Positions 6,889 to 13,589 of a stretch of DNA of 13,820 nt are shown here, piece by piece. The notes beneath the pieces were generated by a model. That model had not been told where the DNA came from and ran no database searches. It worked only from the letters and a program-made list of their open reading frames with translations. Numbering within the stretch: the stretch's first letter is position 1; each line of letters opens with the position of its first letter. A program made the translations under genes and the position numbers. Source of the stretch: Comamonadaceae bacterium (GTDB lineage Bacteria > Pseudomonadota > Gammaproteobacteria > Burkholderiales > Burkholderiaceae_C); assembly GCA_947461325.1 (NCBI GenBank), contig CANHLD010000032.1, forward strand, positions 1 to 13,820. The letters are read 5' to 3'.

Positions 6889-7707
6889 TCAAGTAATCTG
6901 AACCTGCACATCGGCACATCCGGCTAAATCAAAGCGCAAATGCTGCCCGGGCAGAGGAAAAAAAGAGGCCAGCCAACTGCCGGTGGTCACCCACTGGCCG
7001 GCTTTGAACCGGCGTCCACGTTGCTGAAAATGGTTGGCAATCCACGCCATGGCTTCCAAGGGATGCCCCATGACATCGCGGCTGTGACCACTGCCTATGG
7101 CTTGTCCGTCTACATAAGCGGTTCCGGTGCTTTGCCATAAATCGGGGAACTGGTTTTTTTCAATACGTACGCCCAGCACCGCACCATGGTTCCACGCATT
7201 TTCAGCCACCAGACTGAAAAAGTTTCGCTTCAATTCGGCATACACGGCATGTCTGTCATCTGCAATTTCAAGGCACGGATAAGCGCATGCAATGAAATCC
7301 AGAATGCTGTCTGCGGTCCACGGGGCTTTGCGTTCAGGCACATCCCTCCCAAATTGCAAAGCCAATTCAAATTCGATGATCAGGTGTTGACGTTTGCCAG
7401 CCGCCACACTGTGCCCGCTTTGAAACACCATGTCAGCTAAGACACAACCGGAGATAGCGTCGTCAAACCCCACAAACTCGCGCATCACCGGCGTAGTGAT
7501 GGCGATTTTGTAGCCGCTGACCGAGGTGTGACGCAACTGCGATTGGATATCTATCAAACAGTCTTGTGCTGCATAGGCTTGCATCACATCGGCAGGCGCC
7601 AAAGGTTCAACCAAACCTGTGAAAACTTCGCCTTCTTGTTGCTGTCGCAACAACTCTTGTGCAGCCGGGATTGCGCCTGACCAATGAGGTCTTTGTGTGA
7701 GTGGCAT
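6889..7707 (-). CDS. 2-keto-4-pentenoate hydratase (MhpD) family protein
   Basis: This 272-residue protein matches the length and fold of MhpD-type hydratases and related decarboxylases, which act on 2-keto-enoic acids with a divalent metal. The metal ligand set is visible as Glu112 and Glu114 in IEFELA and Glu147 in CLEIADDR. GYKIA near 65-69 carries the conserved Lys67; VAENAWNHGAVLG, GHPLEAMAWIAN and TTGSW (241-245) are the usual core segments. In aromatic meta-cleavage pathways this family hydrates 2-oxopent-4-enoate, but no ring-cleavage enzyme or acetaldehyde dehydrogenase/aldolase pair is present here. The context (TRAP transporter, UxaA-type dehydratase, sugar-acid dehydrogenases) suggests a 2-keto-3-deoxy acid or similar substrate instead. 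The start lies six bases after the preceding stop with no Shine-Dalgarno sequence, so translation is probably coupled. Confidence 0.88.
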   Translation of the reverse strand: MPLTQRPHWSGAIPAAQELLRQQQEGEVFTGLVEPLAPADVMQAYAAQDCLIDIQSQLRHTSVSGYKIAITTPVMREFVGFDDAISGCVLADMVFQSGHSVAAGKRQHLIIEFELALQFGRDVPERKAPWTADSILDFIACAYPCLEIADDRHAVYAELKRNFFSLVAENAWNHGAVLGVRIEKNQFPDLWQSTGTAYVDGQAIGSGHSRDVMGHPLEAMAWIANHFQQRGRRFKAGQWVTTGSWLASFFPLPGQHLRFDLAGCADVQVQIT

Positions 7708-7713
7708 TGAATG

Positions 7714-8166
7714 TCAAGGAATCCGGGTGGATTGCCAAGAGACGTATTGCATGGTTCCGTCTTTTTTCTGCCAGATGCTGTGAAAGCGCAGTAAGACATT
7801 CACGTCTTTGTCGCCAACAGTCACATCGAAGTTGCCGTTGCCGGTCAAAATAGCGATGCAACCGAAGGTGCGCACCTGCACATCCGATCGACGCATCACT
7901 TTGTAAACCACTTTGCCCGAGCGCATGGATTCGATGTAGCTTTGCTTGTTGTCGACCACTGCGCTGGTGTGTGTGTACACCAGATCAGGAGAAAACATTT
8001 TTTCCATGGCTGCAAAATCATTGCTCATTTGAGCGGCATAGCGGGCATCTTCTGCTTTCAAAGCTTCATCAGCTGTGACGTTGTCGCAAGTTGCTGCCAA
8101 TGCATGGGTGCCGCCAAGCAAAGCCGCGAGCAGCACCGGTACCAGATGGAACATAAACCGTTTCAT
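7714..8166 (-). CDS. Exported NTF2-like (DUF4440/SnoaL-type) protein
   Basis: This 150-residue protein has a signal peptide (MKRFMFHLVP..., cleavage near THALAA, residues 20-25) followed by a single cone-shaped NTF2-like domain: an initial helix with EALKAEDARYAAQMSNDFAAM, then FSPDLVYTHTSAVVDNKQSY and a beta-rich end VNVLLRFHSIWQKKDG and QYVSWQSTRIP. DUF4440 proteins of this plan include ketosteroid isomerase-like enzymes and ligand-binding proteins; most have no assigned reaction. Cys27 and Cys103 could form a disulfide after export. It is the first gene of the minus-strand catabolic operon, with a good Shine-Dalgarno AGGAG six bases before the ATG. A periplasmic role (binding, lactone or isomer handling of the imported acid) is a guess from position only. 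Confidence 0.85.
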   Translation of the reverse strand: MKRFMFHLVPVLLAALLGGTHALAATCDNVTADEALKAEDARYAAQMSNDFAAMEKMFSPDLVYTHTSAVVDNKQSYIESMRSGKVVYKVMRRSDVQVRTFGCIAILTGNGNFDVTVGDKDVNVLLRFHSIWQKKDGTMQYVSWQSTRIP

Positions 8167-8368
8167 GCGAGTCTCCTATAAAGTGTTGATCCATCATACG
8201 CAGCCTGCGCGGCATCTGCTATTCAAAGTTACCCGCAACTCAGCATGCTCAAACTCTTTCTTATTACGCATTTTGATAGGCGTGGTCCATTAGCTAGGGT
8301 TTATCGGTAGGACACCCGGCTTGACAGGGTTGTATGGTTAAGCCACGCGTCTTTTTGAAAGTCAACCC
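8167..8368. promoter_or_regulatory. Divergent intergenic control region between the catabolic operon and the TRAP operon
   Basis: This 202-base gap must hold the promoters of both divergent operons. On the minus strand, TATGAT (8193-8198) is a possible -10 for the DUF4440 operon, directly abutting the palindrome CGCAG-C-CTGCG (8199-8209). AGCATGCT at 8242-8249 is an 8-bp palindrome. On the plus strand, GGCTTGAC (8318-8325) and GTTAAGCC (8337-8344) form a 7/8 inverted repeat with an 11-base spacer, ending 24 bases before the dctP ATG. It overlaps a perfect TTGACA (8321-8326) that lacks a good -10 partner. No regulator gene lies in the window. Confidence 0.5.
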
Positions 8369-9352
8369 ATGTGCACCCACTTATTCAACCGTCGCCAATG
8401 GCTTGCGATCAGTTTTTTGCTGTGTGTTTTGCCCTCCACCCTGTGGGCTCAGCAAAAATTGAAGTGGGCCCATGTGTATGAATCTTCCGAGCCGTACCAT
8501 ACCGAATCAGTCTGGGCCGCAGAGGAAATCAAAAAAAGATCCAAAGGGAAATTTGATATCCAGGTATTCCCCGCTTCAAGTTTGGGCAAGGAAACCGATT
8601 TGAACCAAGGCCTGATGCTCGGATCGGTTGACATCATCATCAGCGGCCCGTCATTTGCCGCGCGCAGTTACCCGCGTTTTGGTATTGCTTACTATCCCTT
8701 TATTTTCAGAGACGGTGACCATCTACTGGCTTATTCCAAAAGCCCCTTGTTTCAAGAAATGGTCAACGAGTTTCGCAGCAAGACCGGCATTCAAGTCACG
8801 TCCTACACCTACTATGGCGCTAGACACACAACTGCGCAAAAAACATTCAACCAATGCGCGGATATCAAAGGTTTGAAAATCCGTGTGCCAGATGCGCCCG
8901 CCTACACCGCCACTTGGCAGGCTTGCGGCGCCAACCCCACACCCATCGCGTTTGCCGAGGTTTATCTGGCATTACAAAACGGCACTGTCGATGCCCAAGA
9001 AAATCCACTGACCACCATCGAAGCCAAAAAGTTTTTTGAAGTGCAAAAGTCCATCATGCTGACTGGCCACATCGTGGACGGCTTAATCACCATGGTGGCA
9101 CCTCATGTCTGGAACACTTTAAATGCGGCAGAACAAAAAATGTTCACTGAAGTGATGCAAGAGGCTGCTGCGCGAGCTTCTGCGAAAGTCAAAAAGCGTG
9201 AATCTGAACTGATTGATGTCTTTAAGAAAAGAGGTCTGAGTGTGGTGGAAGTCAACCGCAAGAGTTTTCAAGACGCAGTGTTGAAAAACAAACCGGTTGA
9301 AAGCCTGAATTTGACCAAAGCGGATTACGACCGTATTCAGGCGGTCAAATGA
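8369..9352 (+). CDS. dctP: TRAP transporter substrate-binding protein DctP
   Basis: This 327-residue periplasmic protein captures a carboxylate ligand for the DctQM membrane complex. The signal peptide ends near LWA-QQ (residue 27). The canonical TRAP ligand residues keep the spacing known from SiaP: Arg152 in GARHTT, Arg172 in GLKIRVP (20 later), and Asn212 in QENP (40 later), which matches SiaP Arg127, Arg147 and Asn187. WAHVYESSEPYH, FPASSLGKETDLNQGLMLGS and AFAEVYLALQNGTVDAQENP are strong family segments. The Arg pair means a carboxylate-bearing ligand; with a UxaA/GarD-type dehydratase in the same operon, an aldonate, uronate or aldarate is the best guess, not sialic acid. It starts a plus-strand operon and overlaps dctQ by four bases. 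GAAAG seven bases before the ATG is a weak ribosome site. Confidence 0.95.
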   Translation: MCTHLFNRRQWLAISFLLCVLPSTLWAQQKLKWAHVYESSEPYHTESVWAAEEIKKRSKGKFDIQVFPASSLGKETDLNQGLMLGSVDIIISGPSFAARSYPRFGIAYYPFIFRDGDHLLAYSKSPLFQEMVNEFRSKTGIQVTSYTYYGARHTTAQKTFNQCADIKGLKIRVPDAPAYTATWQACGANPTPIAFAEVYLALQNGTVDAQENPLTTIEAKKFFEVQKSIMLTGHIVDGLITMVAPHVWNTLNAAEQKMFTEVMQEAAARASAKVKKRESELIDVFKKRGLSVVEVNRKSFQDAVLKNKPVESLNLTKADYDRIQAVK

Positions 9353-9888
9353 GCAAAGATGCCGAGCAAATTGCCAGCGCCTTCGGTGAAGCTGATACCC
9401 AGGTTGATTTGTCCGGCGTGATTGCAGAAGCCTGGCTGGCTTTGGCATTTTTCTGGTTGTTGGGCTTGACGGTTTTGTACCAATTCATCACCCGTTATGT
9501 CTTTAATGATTCAGCCGCTTGGACTGAAGAGATCGCTCGCTATTTGCTGATCGCCACGGTGTTTATAGGCGCTGTCATCGGTGTCGCCAAGAACAACCAT
9601 ATTCAAGTGGATTTCTTTTTCCGCTTCATGCCCCCGGCCATGTCTCGTTCGCTGTCAGTTTTGGTAGATGTTTGCCGCATTGCATTCCTAGGCTGTGCGA
9701 GTTGGCTGACCTGGGAGTTGATGCAAAAAATGGGCAGCTACCAGATGACCATCGTCAACCTGCCTATGAATATTGTTTACGGCGTGGTTTTGCTGGCTTT
9801 TATTTTGATGACTTGGCGCAGCATCTGGGTCATGCGCAAACATTGGCAGCAAGGCTTCAGCGTGTTGGAACGCCCAGAAAACAATTGA
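9349..9888 (+). CDS. dctQ: TRAP transporter small permease DctQ
   Basis: This 179-residue inner-membrane protein is the small subunit of the TRAP transporter and pairs with DctM. About four hydrophobic segments are visible (roughly residues 26-46, 65-81, 103-122 and 140-160). The family hallmark FNDSAAWTEEIARYLL spans about 52-67, followed by GVAKNNHIQVDFF. The ATG overlaps the dctP stop in an ATGA junction, giving tight translational coupling. The N-terminal cytoplasmic extension of about 25 acidic residues is a little longer than in many DctQ proteins but nothing else is unusual. Confidence 0.94.
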   Translation: MSKDAEQIASAFGEADTQVDLSGVIAEAWLALAFFWLLGLTVLYQFITRYVFNDSAAWTEEIARYLLIATVFIGAVIGVAKNNHIQVDFFFRFMPPAMSRSLSVLVDVCRIAFLGCASWLTWELMQKMGSYQMTIVNLPMNIVYGVVLLAFILMTWRSIWVMRKHWQQGFSVLERPENN

Positions 9889-9895
9889 GAGACCC

Positions 9896-11296
9896 ATGCT
9901 GAAAATTATTTTTCTTTTTCTCCTAAGCGGAGGTTTGCCTGTAGCCATGGCCATGGCTGCAGCTTCTTTGCTTTATTTGTGGCTCAACCCGAGCTCTCCA
10001 CCGTTTGTGGTGGTTCACCGCATGGTCTCAGGCATTGACAGTTTTCCTTTGCTGGCCGTGCCGTTTTTTATTCTGGCTGGCAACCTGATGAACACCTCAG
10101 GTATCACCCACCGTATTTACAGTTACGCGCTGTCTTTGGTGGGTTGGCTCAAAGGTGGTTTGGGGCATGTGAACGTGGTTGGCTCGGTGGTGTTTGCCGG
10201 CATGAGCGGCACAGCCGTGGCAGACGCAGCGGGCTTAGGCACGATTGAAATCAAAGCCATGGTGGACCATGGCTATGACCCCGAGTTCGCTGTTGGCGTG
10301 ACCGCCGCTTCTGCCACGCTCGGTCCCATCATTCCACCCAGCTTGCCGTTTGTTATTTACGGCATGATGGCCAATGTGTCAGTAGGTTCCTTGTTTCTGG
10401 CCGGTATCTTGCCCGGCGGCATCATGGCTTTATTGATGATGCTCACCGTGGCTTATTTCGCGCATAAAAACGGCTGGGGTGGCGATGTCAAATTCAACTG
10501 GCTCAAACTCATCAAGGCCTTGACAGAAACCTTGGTGGTGATCGGTTGGCCGCTGTCCATTTGGTTGCTGGTCACTGAACTGAACACACCACCGCAGTTG
10601 ACCGTGCTGATTGGTTTGGTGGTTTTGTTTGCGGCCGACAAATTGTTCAGCTTCCAAGCTGTATTGCCCATCATGACGCCTGTGCTTTTGATCGGCGGCA
10701 TGACCACCGGTGTGTTCACACCTACCGAGGGCGCCATTGCCGCCTGTGTCTGGGCGTTGGTATTGGGTTTTGGCTGGTACCGTACTTTGAACTTCAAACT
10801 CTTCGTCAAAATTTGCTTAGAAACTGTCGAGACCACGGCCACCGTGTTGTTCATCGTGGCAGCCGCCAGTATCTTCGGTTGGATGCTGACCGCCACCGGT
10901 GTGACTGCCGCCATCGGTCAATGGGTATTGGGTGTCACCGACCAGCCTTGGCAGTTTTTGTTGCTGGCCAATTTGCTCATGCTGTTTGTCGGTTGCTTTT
11001 TAGAGCCCACAGCAGCCATCACGATACTTGTACCCATACTGGTGCCGATTTGCCTCCAACTTGGCATTGACCCGGTGCATTTCGGTTTGGTCATGGTGTT
11101 GAACCTGATGATCGGTTTATTGCACCCACCCATGGGCATGGTGTTGTTTGTGCTCGCCCGAGTGGCCAACCTGAGTGTGGAGCGCACCACCATGGCTATC
11201 CTTCCTTGGCTGGTTCCTCTGCTGGGCAGCCTGCTGCTGATTACCTACGTACCAGCCATCTCTCTTTGGCTTCCTCATTACATGTCAACCACCTGA
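9896..11296 (+). CDS. dctM: TRAP transporter large permease DctM
   Basis: This 466-residue multi-span membrane protein is the sodium-coupled transport subunit. Hallmarks include VPFFILAGNLMNTSGI (55-70), GHVNVVGSVVFAGMSGTAVADAAGLG (90-115), ASATLGPIIPPSLPFVIYG (138-156), GVFTPTEGA (272-280) and MIGLLHPPMGMVLFV (405-419). Typical DctM proteins are about 425-430 residues. The extra length here lies around residues 211-257, a hydrophobic stretch before the conserved PIMTPVLLIGG, and may add one or two membrane passes. It starts seven bases after the dctQ stop, and its own stop is 11 bases before the UxaA-type start, so all four genes are probably one transcript. Confidence 0.95.
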   Translation: MLKIIFLFLLSGGLPVAMAMAAASLLYLWLNPSSPPFVVVHRMVSGIDSFPLLAVPFFILAGNLMNTSGITHRIYSYALSLVGWLKGGLGHVNVVGSVVFAGMSGTAVADAAGLGTIEIKAMVDHGYDPEFAVGVTAASATLGPIIPPSLPFVIYGMMANVSVGSLFLAGILPGGIMALLMMLTVAYFAHKNGWGGDVKFNWLKLIKALTETLVVIGWPLSIWLLVTELNTPPQLTVLIGLVVLFAADKLFSFQAVLPIMTPVLLIGGMTTGVFTPTEGAIAACVWALVLGFGWYRTLNFKLFVKICLETVETTATVLFIVAAASIFGWMLTATGVTAAIGQWVLGVTDQPWQFLLLANLLMLFVGCFLEPTAAITILVPILVPICLQLGIDPVHFGLVMVLNLMIGLLHPPMGMVLFVLARVANLSVERTTMAILPWLVPLLGSLLLITYVPAISLWLPHYMSTT

Positions 11297-11307
11297 GTTT
11301 TTTCACC

Positions 11308-12834
11308 ATGTCTTTATTCATTCGCTTGCACCCTGACGACGATGTCGTTATCGCCCGCCAACAACTCATGAGCGGCAGTACGGTTGAACATATCGCGGTA
11401 CGCGGTCTGATTCCGCCCGGCCACAAAATCGCCACGCGAGCTATTGAAACTGGCCAGGCTGTGCGGCGCTACAACCAGATCATCGGATTTGCCAGCCAAG
11501 CCATTGCGCCCGGTGAACATATTCATACCCACAATATGAACTTGGGTGACAACAAAGGCGACTTCGCACGCGACTATGCCTACTGCGCTGATGTCAAACC
11601 CGAACCGGCTTTGCAACACGCCGAGTTCAAAGGCTATGTGCGCGCTGACGGACGCGTGGCCACACGCAACTACATTGGCATTTTGTCCAGCGTCAACTGT
11701 TCAGCCACGGTGGCGCGTGCCATCGCTGACCATTTTTCGCGCACTACCAATCCGTCCGCGCTGGCGGCTTTTCCAAATATCGATGGCGTGATCGCGCTCA
11801 CTCACGGCACGGGTTGCGGCATGGACACGCAAGGCCTGGGCATGCAAGTGTTGGAGCGCACCATGGCGGGTTACGCCACACACCCGAACTTTGCCGGTGT
11901 GCTCGCGGTGGGTTTGGGTTGCGAAGCCAATCAACTGAAGTCATGGTTGTCGCACAGCGGATTGACCGAAGGCAGCACTTTGCAAACCTTCAATATCCAA
12001 GACAGCGGCGGCACCACCAAAACCGTGGCCAAAGGCATTGGAATGGTGCAAGCCATGTTGCCAGAGGTGAATAAAGCCACCCGCACACCTTGCAGCGCGG
12101 CGCACCTGACTGTGGGTTTGCAGTGCGGCGGTTCGGACGGTTATTCGGGCATCAGCGCCAACCCCGCATTGGGTGCGGCGGTAGACCTGCTGGTCGCGCA
12201 TGGCGGCACAGCCATTTTGAGCGAAACACCGGAAATTTACGGCGCTGAACATTTGCTGACACGCCGTGCAGTCACACGTGAGGTCGGTGAAAAACTGGTT
12301 GAGCGTATTCGCTGGTGGGAACATTACACCGCCATGCATTCAGGCGAAATGAACAACAACCCCTCACCCGGCAACAAGGCAGGCGGCTTGACCACGATTC
12401 TTGAAAAATCACTCGGCGCGGTCGCTAAAGGCGGGACCAGCAATTTGCAAGCAGTCTACGAATACGCAGAAAAAGTGGACAAACACGGGTTTGTTTACAT
12501 GGATACGCCGGGCTATGACCCGGTGAGCGCCACGGGACAAGTCGCAGGCGGCGCCAATCTGATTTGCTTCACCACAGGTCGCGGCTCTGCCTATGGGTGC
12601 GCACCCTCGCCTTCGTTGAAACTGGCAACCAACACGGCGCTGTGGGAGAGGCAGTCGGATGACATCGATATCAATTGCGGAGAAATTGTGGATGGTGCCG
12701 TCACCGTTCAGGCCATGGGTCGCGTGATTTTCGATCGCATGCTGTCGTGTGCTTCTGGTGAAGCCAGCAAAAGTGAATTGCATGGCTACGGTCAAAATGA
12801 ATTTGTGCCTTGGCAATTGGGCGCGGTGATGTGA
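11308..12834 (+). CDS. Altronate/galactarate dehydratase family protein (UxaA/GarD-type, fused SAF and catalytic domains)
   Basis: This 508-residue cytoplasmic enzyme belongs to the metal-dependent lyases that remove water from sugar acids such as altronate and galactarate to give 2-keto-3-deoxy acids. An N-terminal SAF domain (about 1-85) contains PPGHKIATRAIETGQAVRRY and GEHIHTHNM. The catalytic part begins with FKGYVRADGRVATRNYIGIL (107-126), then NCSATV (130-135), THGTGCGMDTQG (165-176), GLGCEANQ (202-209), LQCGGSDGYSGISANPALGA (271-290) and ETPEIYGAE (306-314). The length is close to UxaA (about 495) and GarD (about 523), so both domains are in one chain and intact. The ATG at 11308 begins the SAF domain; an in-frame ATG at 11206 lies inside dctM and is rejected. 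Exact substrate cannot be read from sequence. It sits directly after the TRAP transporter, which probably imports its substrate. Confidence 0.92.
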   Translation: MSLFIRLHPDDDVVIARQQLMSGSTVEHIAVRGLIPPGHKIATRAIETGQAVRRYNQIIGFASQAIAPGEHIHTHNMNLGDNKGDFARDYAYCADVKPEPALQHAEFKGYVRADGRVATRNYIGILSSVNCSATVARAIADHFSRTTNPSALAAFPNIDGVIALTHGTGCGMDTQGLGMQVLERTMAGYATHPNFAGVLAVGLGCEANQLKSWLSHSGLTEGSTLQTFNIQDSGGTTKTVAKGIGMVQAMLPEVNKATRTPCSAAHLTVGLQCGGSDGYSGISANPALGAAVDLLVAHGGTAILSETPEIYGAEHLLTRRAVTREVGEKLVERIRWWEHYTAMHSGEMNNNPSPGNKAGGLTTILEKSLGAVAKGGTSNLQAVYEYAEKVDKHGFVYMDTPGYDPVSATGQVAGGANLICFTTGRGSAYGCAPSPSLKLATNTALWERQSDDIDINCGEIVDGAVTVQAMGRVIFDRMLSCASGEASKSELHGYGQNEFVPWQLGAVM

Positions 12835-12884
12835 CCTGACACGATGATCTGAATCGGTCTACAACGAAACCTCAATCATGCAAT

Positions 12885-13589
12885 TCACACCACGTTGACT
12901 TGTATCGAAGTCAAACCGTCGATGCTGCCAAGCATGCTGTCGCCGGGTTTGACCGGGCCAACGCCCTCTGGCGTGCCGCTGAAAATCAGGTCGCCGGGTT
13001 GCAACTCGAAAAGCGTTGACAGGTTAGCAATGGTTTCGTTGACAGACCAGATCAAATGGCTGAGATTGCTCTGTTGACGTGTTTCACCATTGACCGTAAG
13101 TGCAATGTCTGCGTTCAGCAACTCACCAGTGTCTGTGGCGAGGTGAATCACGCCCACTGGCGCACCAAAGTCAAACGCTTTGCCGATTTCCCAAGGGCGT
13201 CCTTGTTCACGCATCTTGATTTGTAAATCACGGCGGGTCATATCCAGACCGACCGCGTAGCCGAAGACATGGCTTGCGGCTTGCTCAACAGTAATATTTT
13301 TTCCACCTTTACCTATGGCGACGACCAGTTCAATTTCATAATGAAAATTGGCAGTGAGCGACGGGTAAGGAATATCCAAGCTTCTGTCAGCAGGTACAGC
13401 CACCACCGATTGCGCGTCACCGGGTTTGCAGAAAAAAAATGGCGGTTCACGGTCAGGGTCAAACCCCATTTCACGCGCGTGGGCAGCATAGTTGCGGCCT
13501 ACGCAATACACACGGCGAACTGGAAAAAACGCATCACTGCCAGCAACAGGCAATGCGTTCACTGAGGGGGGTTGAAAAACAAACTTCAT
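12885..13589 (-). CDS. Fumarylacetoacetate hydrolase family protein (acylpyruvase / diketo-acid hydrolase type)
   Basis: This 234-residue cytoplasmic enzyme has the FAH fold that hydrolyses C-C bonds in beta-diketo acids or hydrates/decarboxylates related compounds. CVGRNYAAHA (29-38) supplies the catalytic His37. The metal ligands are Glu85 and Glu87 in YEIELVV and Asp116 in GLDMTRRD. Lys137 and the C-terminal GTPEGVGPVKPGD (205-217) complete the site. The short form resembles fumarylpyruvate hydrolase (NagK) and FAHD1/YcgM acylpyruvases. Related FAH hydrolases cleave 2,4-diketo-3-deoxy sugar acids, which would fit the adjacent dehydratase and SDR, but a separate aromatic-acid role is also possible. 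It converges on the UxaA-type gene with 50 bases between stops and no clear terminator, so it is not in that transcript. The start lacks a strong ribosome site (AGGCGG, seven bases upstream). Confidence 0.9.
   Translation of the reverse strand: MKFVFQPPSVNALPVAGSDAFFPVRRVYCVGRNYAAHAREMGFDPDREPPFFFCKPGDAQSVVAVPADRSLDIPYPSLTANFHYEIELVVAIGKGGKNITVEQAASHVFGYAVGLDMTRRDLQIKMREQGRPWEIGKAFDFGAPVGVIHLATDTGELLNADIALTVNGETRQQSNLSHLIWSVNETIANLSTLFELQPGDLIFSGTPEGVGPVKPGDSMLGSIDGLTSIQVNVV

Noticed and set aside
8321..8349. TTGACA as the dctP promoter -35
   Set aside because: The -35 match is perfect, but 15-19 bases downstream there is no acceptable -10, so it is noted only as part of an inverted repeat.
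8369..11296. Sialic acid specificity for the TRAP transporter
   Set aside because: DctP keeps SiaP-type ligand residues, but these are general to carboxylate-binding TRAP proteins and no sialic acid catabolism gene is present.
11206..11307. In-frame ATG at 11206 as start of the UxaA-type gene
   Set aside because: It lies well inside dctM; the ATG at 11308 begins exactly at the SAF domain and is 11 bases past the dctM stop.
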